A DNA stretch of 56,200 bases from an uncultured Bacteroidota bacterium (GCA_903927975.1 CAIYPC010000717.1:1-56200), one strand, 5' to 3'; positions 44,361 through 52,573 are shown, counted from the first letter of the stretch. Notes: generated from the letters alone by a model not told the origin. Numbers and translations: made by a program.

Positions 44361-44846
44361 ATGTTAGAAAATCTTATTGACCTTATTAAGCAACATGCGG
44401 GAGAAGCAATCACTAATAATCCTGCAATTCCAAACAGCCAAAACGATGCTGTTGTTGGTGAAGCAGGCAACTCCATTATTAATGGTTTAAAAGACATGAT
44501 TTCTCAAGGAAAGATTCAGGATGTGATGAGCCTGCTGCAAAGCAATGGGGCTAACGCTTCATCTAATCCCGCAGTGCAGAATATTTCCGGTGGTTTTGTG
44601 CAAACGCTGATGAGCAAATTCGGTTTAGGCGAAGATCAGGCAAATGGCATAGCGAGCAATTTGATACCAACTGTAATGCAAAACCTCGCAAGCAAAACAA
44701 ATGATCCCAATGACAGCAGCTTTAGCATCGAAGGGATTTTAAGCCATTTTACCGGTGGTCAGCAAGGCGGTCTTGAAGGTATTCTTGGAAACCTTACACA
44801 AGGTGGAGAATCTGGAATTATGGACAAATTAAAGGGCTTGTTTTAG
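44361..44846 (+). CDS. Conserved hypothetical protein, DUF937/YidB-like
   Basis: 161 residues from the ATG at 44361 (an upstream in-frame ATG would add a poorly supported leader). Built of amphipathic helices with Gly/Asn/Gln-rich turns (IISQGKIQDVMSLLQ, NISGGFVQTLMSKFGL, GIASNLIPTVMQNL), resembling the DUF937 group; no signal peptide or membrane helix. Role unknown. A strong terminator follows at 44885. Confidence 0.75.
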   Translation: MLENLIDLIKQHAGEAITNNPAIPNSQNDAVVGEAGNSIINGLKDMISQGKIQDVMSLLQSNGANASSNPAVQNISGGFVQTLMSKFGLGEDQANGIASNLIPTVMQNLASKTNDPNDSSFSIEGILSHFTGGQQGGLEGILGNLTQGGESGIMDKLKGLF

Positions 44847-44884
44847 CAGATTTGTTTTCTGAAGAGAATAAAATATTGACAGCG

Positions 44885-44912
44885 AAGCGCTACGATTAGT
44901 AGCGCTTTTTGT
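44885..44912 (+). terminator. Intrinsic terminator after the DUF937-like gene
   Basis: AAGCGCTAC-GATTA-GTAGCGCTT, a perfect 9-bp stem with a 5-nt loop (44885-44907), followed by TTTGTTTTTTTT; 38 bases after the stop. Confidence 0.9.
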
Positions 44913-45103
44913 TTTTTTTAACGATAGGCCTGTAAACTTTTTGTTCCATCATACGTCCTATATATGAGTGTGGCACATTTTGAAAGCAATGCTAAAAAAA
45001 TGTTATTCCACAAAATAAAGAAATCGGTTCGTGTTTTTGTAGCGTATATTTGTGTAAGATTTCTGGAAGTTCTTTAAACGTTTATTAACAAGGCCTCATA
45101 CTA
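44913..45103. other. Non-coding stretch upstream of the candidate small RNA
   Basis: No open reading frame of note. A -7-like TATATTTG occurs at 45045-45052 without a matching -33 box. This stretch could hold activator sites for the sigma-54 promoter that follows, but I see no clear dyad. Confidence 0.4.
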
Positions 45104-45120
45104 TTGGCATTTGTTTTGCG
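45104..45120 (+). promoter_or_regulatory. Candidate sigma-54 promoter
   Basis: TTGGCATTTGTTTTGCG has the invariant GG (45106-45107) and GC (45118-45119) separated by exactly 10 bases, with flanks close to the consensus TTGGCAC-N5-TTGC. Predicted transcription start is near 45131. No coding gene follows on this strand, but a hairpin-rich transcript with a terminator does. Confidence 0.6.
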
Positions 45121-45130
45121 TTATTACAAT

Positions 45131-45224
45131 TAGTCTTTTCTATTGACTCTCACAAAGCAGTCAATTTTCTCATAAGCAGTTAGTTTTGGTTACGGCCCCT
45201 GTTTCCACAGGGGCTTGATTTTTT
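45131..45224 (+). ncRNA. Candidate sigma-54-dependent small RNA, about 94 nt
   Basis: Downstream of the sigma-54 site there is a hairpin ATTGACT / AGTCAAT (45142-45148 with 45159-45165, 10-nt loop), a single-stranded AT/GT-rich stretch, and an intrinsic terminator GCCCCTG-TTTCCA-CAGGGGC (45195-45214) followed by TTGATTTTTT. No ATG occurs within it, so a coding role is unlikely. The lone terminator, with no gene in front of it, argues for an RNA gene. Transcription was not observed; this is a sequence-based prediction. Confidence 0.6.
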
Positions 45225-45420
45225 GTATCAACTCCCACATTTTCCCTTCTTTTATATTGTTTACAAGTGATTTTAATTTTGATGAAGATGATCAGATTCG
45301 TATTTAATGCGAGATGAATGGTATTGTATGCAGTGGAATTACTATCCGCTTTTTTCTATTAAAATATCAAGTTAAAATATTTTTAGAATCGTTGGGGATT
45401 ATATGGGCAGACAAAAAATA
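45225..45420. other. Non-coding stretch after the small RNA
   Basis: No supported gene, repeat or terminator. Only very short open frames occur before the 3' end of the vanZ-like gene. Confidence 0.4.
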
Positions 45421-45834
45421 TTATTGAGAATTTTTTTCCCCAAGAAGAAAGATGTTACAAATACCATAACTGATGCCTGCGCCAATCATATCAAAAATCA
45501 TATCGGCTTCATCAAAATCGCGAAAAGGGATGCAACACCTTTGAACATATTCCATCCCAATTCCCAAAGCACATGCAGAAAAAAAAGTAAGAAAGAAAAA
45601 CACAGCAAGTTTTTTTGAAGAATATTTTTTTGAGTTGAAATAAAAACACCACAAAAAAACCATTCCGCCAAAAAGTGTAAGATGAACGAATTTATCAAAG
45701 TTGGGAATCGAGAAACCTTGCTCACTTGGAAGCATGGAACCGGGCATTGCAAGAAGGATAATAATCACCAATGTCCAGGTGATAGGAATAAATATTTTAC
45801 CTAATAATTTTTTTAACAGACCAAATAAATTCAT
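45421..45834 (-). CDS. VanZ family protein
   Basis: 137-residue membrane protein with four predicted helices (around residues 15-32, 52-66, 75-95 and 105-125), and the family pattern NFDKFVHLTLFGGMVF and ALGIGMEYVQRC. VanZ-like proteins are linked to glycopeptide tolerance only in enterococci; here the role is unknown. In Bacteroidota such genes are often found near gcvH; here a sigma/anti-sigma pair lies between them. Confidence 0.83.
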   Translation of the reverse strand: MNLFGLLKKLLGKIFIPITWTLVIIILLAMPGSMLPSEQGFSIPNFDKFVHLTLFGGMVFLWCFYFNSKKYSSKKLAVFFFLTFFSACALGIGMEYVQRCCIPFRDFDEADMIFDMIGAGISYGICNIFLLGEKNSQ

Positions 45835-45937
45835 GCTGTAATAAAATAAAAAAAATCAATAATGAGATTCTTTTTATTTCAACAATTTTAAAACTAATCT
45901 GAATATCATGAAAGGGAGAGTTATGGCTTTAAAAAAA

Positions 45938-46765
45938 TCAGGAAACTTTTCCAAGCACATATAATGCGCTCATATCAGGTGTTGGGCTTCCGCCTTTCTT
46001 TTCAAGCGTAATTGCAAATGCTTGTGCTCGCGGTATATTTTTCATCTTCACAAATGATAAACTGTCTTTGCTCACATCAAACACGCCGGCATCAACAGGT
46101 TTTCCATCAACCAATGCCCAAAGCTGATATTGTTTGTCTGAAGTTGGTTGTGGGAGATTGTTCACCATCAGATAAACATCTTTTGATTTTGTATCCCAAT
46201 AAACGGTTGTAAGACTATTGGGATTTGGACCTTTTGGAATGCTTGGCATTTTCACAACAGCCATCGCAGGATCTTTTATCATGCTTAAAGCAGATTCATA
46301 ATCCTGCAGCTTTGTTTGCAATGTTTGGTTTGCAGATGCCATTTGTGTTTGGTTCTGCACCAACTGATCGTATTTAGCGCTGTATTCTTTGTATTGAGTG
46401 AAGAAATAATAATTGAGCAGAGTGCTTGTGATTAAAAGAACAATGGATGCTGCAGCGACATAACGAAGCCAACCCATTGCAACAACTGGTGCAACAACAT
46501 TTTCTTTTTTATAGGAATTATCTGTTTGCTTATTATTCCCCTCGGAATGAAGCTTTGCAAAAATTTCATTCTTTAAATGTGCGGGCGGTTCAATAGCATT
46601 GCTCAATGCATTCTTTTCAAAAGATAATTCAAATGCATCTCTTGCTTCGCGAATTTCAGGATATGAATCGCACATACGCTCGAATTCCACACGCTCTTCG
46701 GGGCTTGCAAGCCCAAGCACGTAGCTTTCAATAATTCCGCTTGATATGTATTCTTTTACGTTCAC
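45938..46765 (-). CDS. Anti-sigma factor (RskA-like)
   Basis: 275 residues. The cytoplasmic N-terminal zinc-less anti-sigma domain (about 1-80, YVLGLASPEERVEFERMCD) is followed by one membrane helix (about 92-115), a short coiled coil and a periplasmic RskA-type domain (about 165-275) with YWDTKSKDVYLMVNNLP and YQLWALVDGKPVDAGVFD. Expected to hold the adjacent sigma factor inactive until an envelope signal triggers release. Starts two bases after the sigma factor stop. Confidence 0.9.
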   Translation of the reverse strand: MNVKEYISSGIIESYVLGLASPEERVEFERMCDSYPEIREARDAFELSFEKNALSNAIEPPAHLKNEIFAKLHSEGNNKQTDNSYKKENVVAPVVAMGWLRYVAAASIVLLITSTLLNYYFFTQYKEYSAKYDQLVQNQTQMASANQTLQTKLQDYESALSMIKDPAMAVVKMPSIPKGPNPNSLTTVYWDTKSKDVYLMVNNLPQPTSDKQYQLWALVDGKPVDAGVFDVSKDSLSFVKMKNIPRAQAFAITLEKKGGSPTPDMSALYVLGKVS

Positions 46766-46767
46766 TT

Positions 46768-47319
46768 TTATTTCAAATATTCTCTTAATTGCAGCAAAGC
46801 GTTTCTAATACGGGTCTTTACCGTACCTAAAGGAATCCCTTCTATCTTAGCTATTTCTTCGTGAGTGTAGCCTTTAAAATAAGCAAGCTCAATCAAAATG
46901 CGGTGCTCTCCTTTTAGGGTTTCCAGGGTTTTTCTAAGGCCAATATTATCAATGTCTGGAAGAATTGTCTGATTGCTTATGCTACTGTTTACATTTACGT
47001 TATTTGATAATTCTTGGTTTTTTTGCGAGTTCTGGAAACTCTTTGATCGGATTGTATCAATCGAAGCATTTCTTGCAATATTCAACATCCATGTAAAAAG
47101 CCTTCCTTTTGTGGCATCATAACTTTCAATCTTGCGCCAAATATTTATAAAGACTTCTTGCAAAACGTCATTCGCCAGTTCTCCATCAAGAACTATCTGT
47201 TTGATAATACTGTATAACGCTCCTGAATAATTATCATATAAATAACTATAAGATTGCTCGTCCTTTGTTTTAAGGGCTGCAATCAATTCCTGTTCGTTAT
47301 ATGTAGGAGTTATATCCAA
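46768..47319 (-). CDS. ECF-type RNA polymerase sigma factor (SigK-like)
   Basis: 183 residues. Region 2 spans YLYDNYSGALYSIIKQIV to SIDTIRSKSF (about residues 23-95), with the DVLQEVFINIWRKI recognition helix; region 4 spans about 125-183 with YTHEEIAKIEGIPLGTVKTR. Group assignment follows from pairing with an RskA-like anti-sigma factor. It follows gcvH by 23 bp, so it could be read from the same transcript. Confidence 0.92.
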   Translation of the reverse strand: MDITPTYNEQELIAALKTKDEQSYSYLYDNYSGALYSIIKQIVLDGELANDVLQEVFINIWRKIESYDATKGRLFTWMLNIARNASIDTIRSKSFQNSQKNQELSNNVNVNSSISNQTILPDIDNIGLRKTLETLKGEHRILIELAYFKGYTHEEIAKIEGIPLGTVKTRIRNALLQLREYLK

Positions 47320-47342
47320 TAGTTCTTTTATGCTTCCGCTTT

Positions 47343-47723
47343 TTAACTCACTGTTGCCTGATAAGCAGCAGCATCCATCAATTTTTCAAGATCAGCAGGA
47401 TTGCTCAATTTTATTTTCGCCATCCAGCCTTGGCCATAAGGATCAGAGTTCACCAGTTCGGGCGAATTTGCCAATGCAGGATTTATTTCTTCAATCGTTG
47501 CATCAACAGGCAAATACAAATCAGAGACTGTTTTCACGGCTTCCACTGTACCGAATACTGTTTCCGCAGAAAGTGTTTGACCCACCGTTTCAATTTCTAC
47601 ATATACAATATCGCCAAGTTCTCCTTGTGCAAAATCAGTGATGCCGATCACTGCAATATCCCCACTTTCAATCCTAACCCATTCATGATCTTTTGTGTAG
47701 CGTAAGTTTTCAGGAAAATTCAT
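47343..47723 (-). CDS. gcvH: Glycine cleavage system H protein
   Basis: Lipoyl carrier of the glycine cleavage system, shuttling the aminomethyl group from P to T protein. 126 residues. The lipoylated lysine is K64 in [11 protein letters not shown]; the family opening YTKDHEWV (residues 9-16) is intact. gcvP and gcvT are not in the window. Confidence 0.97.
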   Translation of the reverse strand: MNFPENLRYTKDHEWVRIESGDIAVIGITDFAQGELGDIVYVEIETVGQTLSAETVFGTVEAVKTVSDLYLPVDATIEEINPALANSPELVNSDPYGQGWMAKIKLSNPADLEKLMDAAAYQATVS

Positions 47724-47785
47724 ATAAAAAATTTGTGTTGCAAAGATTACAAAAGGGTTTGGTATATTTCGAGCTATATTAAAAA

Positions 47786-48478
47786 TTATTTGATTCTTTT
47801 TATTAACCTCACCTTTATGATGCGAACATCGATAAGCGGCCTATCGTTGGAATCAGTTTTCACGACTGAAATGGAATCGATAATATCCAGGCCTTTTATG
47901 GTTTCGCCAAAAACAGTATAACCGCCATCGAGATGAGGTGTTCCACCCCTTGTCATATAAACTTCTTTTTGGTCAGCAGGTATTTTTCTAACTGCTCTTT
48001 TCTCGGCTTTTTCATATGTTTCCGGAGTGAATTTTTTTCCTTCAACAAGATAAAACTGACTGGCACTGCTCTCTTTTTTCGGGTTCACGTCATCGCCAGT
48101 TCTTGCGGCCGCAAGAACGCCTTTATAATGAAATAAGCTTGGCCGAAATTCTGCGGGAATAGTGTAAGACAAATCACCATTGCCTAACTCCTCACCAGCT
48201 TTTGCATGTTTGCTATCTGGATCGCCACTTTGGATCATAAAGTTTTTTATAACACGATGAAAAATCATGCTGTCATAAAATCCCTGCTTCACAAGTTTCA
48301 AAAAATTATCGCGATGGAGCGGAGTGGAATCCGACAAACGTATTATCATGGTGCCTTTGTCAGTTACCATTTCCACATCTTTCTTTAAATCATTTCTTCG
48401 CAAGCCATTTGATAATTTGGGATTGCATGAATAGATACTAACAATTAGTAAAAAAAGAAACAGTAGAATTTTAAGCAT
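47786..48478 (-). CDS. Cyclophilin-type peptidyl-prolyl isomerase, lipoprotein
   Basis: Speeds cis-trans isomerisation of proline bonds in envelope proteins. Start chosen at the ATG at 48478, which gives a lipoprotein leader ending in VSIYSC (Cys18); longer in-frame starts run into repeat-derived sequence. The cyclophilin domain has [21 protein letters not shown] (in part) and [17 protein letters not shown]. An insertion of about 35 charged residues between [11 protein letters not shown] and GGTPHLDGG enlarges the domain. 231 residues. Confidence 0.9.
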   Translation of the reverse strand: MLKILLFLFLLIVSIYSCNPKLSNGLRRNDLKKDVEMVTDKGTMIIRLSDSTPLHRDNFLKLVKQGFYDSMIFHRVIKNFMIQSGDPDSKHAKAGEELGNGDLSYTIPAEFRPSLFHYKGVLAAARTGDDVNPKKESSASQFYLVEGKKFTPETYEKAEKRAVRKIPADQKEVYMTRGGTPHLDGGYTVFGETIKGLDIIDSISVVKTDSNDRPLIDVRIIKVRLIKRIK

Positions 48479-48514
48479 AATGATAGAATAATATTTGCGA
48501 AGTAATTTTAATAG

Positions 48515-48549
48515 CACAACCATCGTCCATCTATCATTGGTCATGTCCT
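48515..48549 (-). repeat. GGTCGATGG-like word repeat after the hypothetical gene
   Basis: On the minus strand it reads GACCAATGATAGATGGACGA and onwards, starting right at the stop codon of the gene at 48549-48896. Looser match to the family of 5189, 42192 and 54994, sharing the ATGGACGATGG rhythm. Confidence 0.5.
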
Positions 48550-48896
48550 CAGAAGTCAACATTTTCAAAATAAAGTAGCACATGATCTTTAAGAAAATTC
48601 TCTTGCTCGATCATGTTCATTACTGGCAATGCTTTTAATTGTTTGAAATGTGGCCAGCCATCTTCATCTACTTTTTCCAGCTCGTAATAACCACTTTGTG
48701 CAAACAGACTGCATACGGCAACATGCATCAGATCCTGTTTTTGTTCTTTGCCGAATTTTTCCTTGATATCACCAAACTCCTGCACACCGATTAAAAATAA
48801 AATAGCTTCCATATCTGGCTTTTTCCCGAAACGCTCAACCAGTTTTGCTTCCAGTGTCCACCATCTTGATTGCAAATCATTTCCTGCTTCTGTCAT
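48549..48896 (-). CDS. Conserved hypothetical protein
   Basis: 115 residues from the ATG at 48896 (a longer in-frame start would be in intergenic repeat sequence). Alpha-helical, no signal or membrane segment; features include RWWTLEAKLVERFGKKPDM, FLIGVQEFG and GYYELEKVDEDGWPHF. I recall this type as widespread in Bacteroidota but cannot name a function. Located upstream of the cyclophilin gene on the same strand with a 70-bp gap. Confidence 0.72.
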   Translation of the reverse strand: MTEAGNDLQSRWWTLEAKLVERFGKKPDMEAILFLIGVQEFGDIKEKFGKEQKQDLMHVAVCSLFAQSGYYELEKVDEDGWPHFKQLKALPVMNMIEQENFLKDHVLLYFENVDF

Positions 48897-48907
48897 TTTG
48901 CAAATAT

Positions 48908-48937
48908 AGTGAATGGTCAATGGTGAATTGTGAATAC
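48908..48937 (+). repeat. GGTCAATGGTGAATTGTGAAT word repeat
   Basis: Contains TGGTCAATGGTGAATTGTG (48914-48932), identical to the reversed copy at 43162-43180, and TGGTGAATTGTGAAT shared with 37443-37457. It lies in the divergent gap before the acetyltransferase gene. Confidence 0.65.
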
Positions 48938-48959
48938 AAAACCTTATGGCTATGGCTTT

Positions 48960-48967
48960 TACCTTTG
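48960..48967 (+). promoter_or_regulatory. Candidate -7 element for the acetyltransferase gene
   Basis: TACCTTTG, the same box and the same 16-base distance to the start codon (48984) as in front of serS. This supports the 48984 start over 49008 or the longer frame. Confidence 0.45.
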
Positions 48968-48983
48968 TAGCAAAGAATTTGAT

Positions 48984-49433
48984 ATGACCTTATATAAAGA
49001 AGAATACATGATATCTGATGATAAAGGTTTGCTGGACGTAGATTACGTTCATGATTATATTTCAAATAAGTCATATTGGGCAAAGAATATCCCTATTGAA
49101 ATAGTAAAAAAATCTATTGATGGATCGATATGTTTTGGAGTTTATGAAAAAGAAAAACAAATTGGTTTTGCAAGAGTCATTTCAGACAAAGCAACCTTTG
49201 CTTATCTAGCTGATGTGTTCATTGACGAAAATTATAGAGGCAAAGGATTAAGCAAATGGTTGATGGAGGTAATCATCAATCACAATGAATTACAAGGTTT
49301 GCGCAGATGGATGCTCGGCACGCTCGATGCGCATTCACTATATGAAAAATTTGGGTTCAAGCCGATTGAAGAGCCCAACCGATTTATGCATAAGCACAAT
49401 CCTAATGTTTATGCTAAGAAAGTTGATATGTGA
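48984..49433 (+). CDS. GNAT family N-acetyltransferase
   Basis: About 149 residues from the ATG at 48984. GNAT fold with the acetyl-CoA loop RGKGLSKWLMEVIINH (R/Q-x-x-G-x-G/A type), preceded by the strand FAYLADVFIDENYRG and followed by LYEKFGFKP. The substrate is unknown. The next gene is convergent and a short word repeat begins at its stop codon. Confidence 0.9.
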   Translation: MTLYKEEYMISDDKGLLDVDYVHDYISNKSYWAKNIPIEIVKKSIDGSICFGVYEKEKQIGFARVISDKATFAYLADVFIDENYRGKGLSKWLMEVIINHNELQGLRRWMLGTLDAHSLYEKFGFKPIEEPNRFMHKHNPNVYAKKVDM

Positions 49434-49452
49434 TAAGTAATAAGTAATCAGT
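49431..49452 (+). repeat. GATAAGTAATAAGTAA word repeat
   Basis: Starts on the stop codon of the acetyltransferase gene. Similar GTGATAAGTA words occur, reversed, downstream of the MscS gene near 27650-27670. Confidence 0.4.
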
Positions 49453-49455
49453 ATT

Positions 49456-49791
49456 TCAATTTATCTTCTCTGCAATTACCGCTGTTCCATAAGCCAACAC
49501 TTCTGTAACTCCGCTTATCACTTCATTTGCATCGTAACGCATATTAATAATAGCATTTACACCGCGTTCTGATGCATGTTTTATTAGATGCTGAAACGCT
49601 TCCTCACGTGAAGTTTCACAAAGCTCTACGTATATAGAAAGCTGACCGCCAACAAGGCTCTGCAAACCACCGGCAATATTGCCGAGCAAACTTCTTGAGC
49701 GAACGGTGATGCCTCTTACGACACCGAGATTTTTTGTTATTTTATAACCATCTAGCGCAATGCTGGTGGTGATCATACTTGTGTCTATCAT
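49456..49791 (-). CDS. YbjQ/UPF0145 family protein
   Basis: 111-residue protein of the YbjQ family, sometimes called heavy-metal-binding domain proteins; small pentameric alpha-beta folds of unclear function. Hallmarks are the opening ITTSIALDGYKITKNLGVV, the RSRSLLGNIAGGLQSLVGG segment, EAFQHLIKHASERGVNAI and the closing EVLAYGTAVI. Length is standard. Confidence 0.9.
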   Translation of the reverse strand: MIDTSMITTSIALDGYKITKNLGVVRGITVRSRSLLGNIAGGLQSLVGGQLSIYVELCETSREEAFQHLIKHASERGVNAIINMRYDANEVISGVTEVLAYGTAVIAEKIN

Positions 49792-49856
49792 AAATTATTT
49801 TTATAAAATTACTTTCTAATTGATGATTTCTCATTCTTTGTTCTAATTATTGTCTC

Positions 49857-49888
49857 GTTGCTCATCTCCCAGCCAACAATTACCTTTG
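49857..49888 (+). promoter_or_regulatory. Candidate promoter for serS
   Basis: GTTG (49857-49860), a 20-nt spacer and TACCTTTG (49881-49888); the ATG follows 16 bases later, implying a leader of about 10 nt. Confidence 0.5.
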
Positions 49889-49904
49889 CAAAAAATTTCA
49901 GACC

Positions 49905-51176
49905 ATGTTAGATGTGAAATTCATAAAGGATAATAAGGATTTAGTGAAAGAAAGATTGGCGATTAAAAATTTTAAAGATCTGAATCTTGTCGATGAGATT
50001 ATTGAATTGGATAACCAGCGAAAAAAATTACAAACTGAAAGTGATACAACACAATCAAAATTGAACATTGCTTCAAAAGAGATTGGCCAGTTGATGGCGA
50101 AAAAAGAAAATGAAAAAGCGGAAGAAAAAAAGCTTGAAGTTGCTTCACTAAAATCTTCTTTGCAGCCGATTGCTGAAAATCTTTCTGCAACAGAAAATAA
50201 ATTGAATGAAATAATATTAAGGCTTCCAAATCTTCCATCTGCGCAAGTGCCCGCTGGCAAAACGCCTGATGATAATATCACAGTTCGTGAAGGCGGCAGC
50301 AAACCGCAGCTTCCCGCAAACGCAGTTCCACATTGGGATTTAGCGAAAAAATATAACCTGATTGATTTTGAATTGGGAAATAAAATAACTGGAAGCGGAT
50401 TTCCTTTTTATGTGAACAAAGGAGCAAAACTTCAAAGAGCATTGATACAATATTTTTTAGATTATAACTCTGCAGCGGGTTATACAGAATATCAGCCACC
50501 ATTGATGGTGAACGAAGCAACTGCTTTCGGTACTGGTCAATTGCCAGATAAAGAAGGCCAGATGTATTATGTGAATGAAGACAAATTCTATTTGATCCCA
50601 ACAGCAGAAGTTCCTGTAACGAATATTTATAGAGATGAGATTTTGAAAGAAAATGATCTGCCAATTAAGATGACTGCATACACACCATGCTTTAGAAGAG
50701 AAGCTGGAAGTTATGGCAAAGATGTTCGTGGATTGAACCGTCTTCATCAATTCGACAAAGTGGAAATTGTTCAGTTGGTGCATCCAGAAAAAAGTTATGA
50801 AGTGCTGGAAGAAATGGTAAACCACATAGAAAAATTGTTGCAGTCATTGCAACTTCCTTATCGCATTTTGAAATTGTGTGGTGGTGATATGGGCTTCACT
50901 TCTGCGCTCACTTACGATTTTGAAGTGTATAGTGCTGCCCAACAAAAATGGCTGGAAGTGAGCTCTGTAAGCAACTTTGAAAGCTTTCAAAGCAACAGGA
51001 TGAAAATCCGTTTTAAAGACGCGAACAATAAAATGCAATTGGTTCATACATTAAACGGCAGCTCTCTTGCATTGCCGCGCATTGTTGCATGTTTGTTAGA
51101 GAATCATCAAACAGAAAATAATATTCAGTTGCCAGAAGCATTGCATAAATATTTCGGCAATGATAGGATTGCTTAA
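49905..51176 (+). CDS. serS: Serine--tRNA ligase
   Basis: Charges tRNA-Ser (and tRNA-Sec where present). The N-terminal coiled-coil arm (residues about 28-100, heptads of Lys/Glu/Leu) is followed by the class II domain: ALIQYFLDYN (motif 1 region), TPCFRREAGSYGKDVRGLNR (motif 2 area, shown in part) and LNGSSLALPRIVACLLEN (motif 3). 423 residues, normal length. Confidence 0.97.
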   Translation: MLDVKFIKDNKDLVKERLAIKNFKDLNLVDEIIELDNQRKKLQTESDTTQSKLNIASKEIGQLMAKKENEKAEEKKLEVASLKSSLQPIAENLSATENKLNEIILRLPNLPSAQVPAGKTPDDNITVREGGSKPQLPANAVPHWDLAKKYNLIDFELGNKITGSGFPFYVNKGAKLQRALIQYFLDYNSAAGYTEYQPPLMVNEATAFGTGQLPDKEGQMYYVNEDKFYLIPTAEVPVTNIYRDEILKENDLPIKMTAYTPCFRREAGSYGKDVRGLNRLHQFDKVEIVQLVHPEKSYEVLEEMVNHIEKLLQSLQLPYRILKLCGGDMGFTSALTYDFEVYSAAQQKWLEVSSVSNFESFQSNRMKIRFKDANNKMQLVHTLNGSSLALPRIVACLLENHQTENNIQLPEALHKYFGNDRIA

Positions 51177-51240
51177 AATTTGAATTGTCCTATTTGCAGG
51201 CTGGTTGATTTTTTTGTAACTTTAAGAAAACTGTAGTGAT

Positions 51241-51768
51241 ATGGAATCGTACGTTCATCCTCCAAAAACAATGTTTGAAATATATCAAGGTTTGCCGGAA
51301 GGCACCTTGGTTCAATTGATCAAAAATGAACTCGTTATGTCACCTTCTCCTTTGAATGTTCATCAAAAAGTCCTTGACAAGATTTACCGCCAAATCGGAG
51401 ACTTTGTCGAAGTAAACCATCTCGGTGAAACAAGATTTGCTCCTTTCGATGTTTATCTTGACAAGAGAAATGTTTTCCAACCCGATGTTGTTTTCATATC
51501 AAATGAAAATCTTCACAAAATAGAAGCCAATGGTTTGCATGGTGCGCCGGATTTAGTGATTGAGGTTCTTTCTCCCTCAACTGTAAAACATGATTTTGGG
51601 AAAAAGAAAGATGTATATGAACGATACGGCGTTAAAGAATATTGGATAATCGATCCGTCAACAAAATCTGTGAATGGGTTCTCGATTGTTAATGGTGTTT
51701 ATGAAGAGCTTGAAAAATCGAACGCAGTGCTATTTTCCCGTCTGTTGGATGCCGCATTTAAATTTTAG
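51241..51768 (+). CDS. Uma2 family endonuclease-like protein (DUF820)
   Basis: 175 residues of the Uma2/DUF820 PD-(D/E)XK fold. Likely catalytic residues are Asp in FQPDVVF, Glu in DLVIEVLSPST and Lys in KKDVYERYGVKEYWIIDP. Such genes are abundant in cyanobacteria and scattered in Bacteroidota; cellular role unknown. The start is at the ATG just after a TAACTTTAAG stretch. Confidence 0.88.
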   Translation: MESYVHPPKTMFEIYQGLPEGTLVQLIKNELVMSPSPLNVHQKVLDKIYRQIGDFVEVNHLGETRFAPFDVYLDKRNVFQPDVVFISNENLHKIEANGLHGAPDLVIEVLSPSTVKHDFGKKKDVYERYGVKEYWIIDPSTKSVNGFSIVNGVYEELEKSNAVLFSRLLDAAFKF

Positions 51769-51803
51769 AAAACTTTCCTTTCATAAAAAGAGGCAGATCG
51801 GCT

Positions 51804-51889
51804 AAACGCTGCATGCAAATTTAATTTTCATTTTGCCTAACATAAATGATTGTGAAAAGAAGTGATGATGAAAATCACTTCTTTTTTTG
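51804..51889 (+). promoter_or_regulatory. Duplicated 42-nt block plus hairpin before outer-membrane barrel 1
   Basis: The block 51804-51845 matches 52574-52615 at 38 of 42 positions. It is followed by a perfect 12-bp hairpin (AAAAGAAGTGAT 51855-51866 with ATCACTTCTTTT 51874-51885) and a T run. It could end the upstream Uma2 transcript, but the copy in front of barrel 2 suggests a shared leader or attenuator. Confidence 0.55.
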
Positions 51890-51933
51890 TTGATATATTT
51901 ATATCAATTTTTTAATCATTAAAACTTAACAAC

Positions 51934-52539
51934 ATGAAAAGCAAAATGCTACTTTCTTTCGCTATTATTATTTTTTCAACCTTCGCATTGCAAGCTCAAA
52001 TAGAAAAAAAGGATTGGTTATTAGGTGGAACACTGGGGTTCAATACTTCAAATTCAAATTCATCTAACTATTCAAATTCAAATACAAACTTTGCACCCCA
52101 TATTGGGTATGCAATTGGAAAGAATTCTGTTATTGGTTTAAACGCAGAGATCAATTACTCGCAATCTGCACAGGAAAGCAAAAATTTTAGTTTTTCCACA
52201 AACGTTTTCTATAAAAAATTCTTTCAGGTGAAAGGGAAATTTGGAACCTATCTTCAGTTCAATGGAGGAGTTGGATGGAATACAAGCTCATTTCTTTTGT
52301 TCGATTCAGCAGGAACTTCTTCTAAACAAACTTCTTCGAATCATTTTTATAGTGCTTCTATCGTTCCTGGAGTTTACTATCAGGTAAGCCCGGGAATTTT
52401 GTTGAATGCTGATTGCGGAGGTTTGTCGTACAGTTATACTACCAGCCCAGATGGATATTGGTACTCTAATTTGTCATTAAATTTCCTGAGCAACTTCACA
52501 TTTGGTGTTGATTTTATTTTGGGCAGAAAAAAGAGTTGA
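51934..52539 (+). CDS. Outer-membrane beta-barrel protein, paralogue 1
   Basis: 201 residues: signal peptide (MKSKMLLSFAIIIFSTFALQ), then alternating hydrophobic/polar strands with Asn/Ser-rich turns (GGTLGFNTSNSNSSNY, HIGYAIGKNSVIGLNAEI) and a terminal strand FTFGVDFILGRKKS. Fits a small eight-stranded OmpX/OprF-like barrel. It is a paralogue of the next gene: both have the same opening (KKDWLLGG / KGSVFLGG) and the same duplicated upstream block. Confidence 0.85.
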   Translation: MKSKMLLSFAIIIFSTFALQAQIEKKDWLLGGTLGFNTSNSNSSNYSNSNTNFAPHIGYAIGKNSVIGLNAEINYSQSAQESKNFSFSTNVFYKKFFQVKGKFGTYLQFNGGVGWNTSSFLLFDSAGTSSKQTSSNHFYSASIVPGVYYQVSPGILLNADCGGLSYSYTTSPDGYWYSNLSLNFLSNFTFGVDFILGRKKS

Positions 52540-52573
52540 AGCCGTTTTGATGCTTGATTATTTTCAAATTAGC

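Noticed and set aside
44968..44990. Second TGGCAC-like sequence that could be a sigma-54 promoter
   Set aside because: The GG and the next GC are 12 bases apart instead of 10 and the -12 region does not read TTGC.
45403..45618. Plus-strand frame overlapping the VanZ-like gene
   Set aside because: Antisense to a four-helix VanZ protein; composition is Lys/Asn-rich and unconvincing.
51857..51889. Hairpin as a simple terminator of the Uma2 gene only
   Set aside because: It remains possible, but the repeat of the preceding block and a hairpin before the next barrel gene argues against a sole terminator role.
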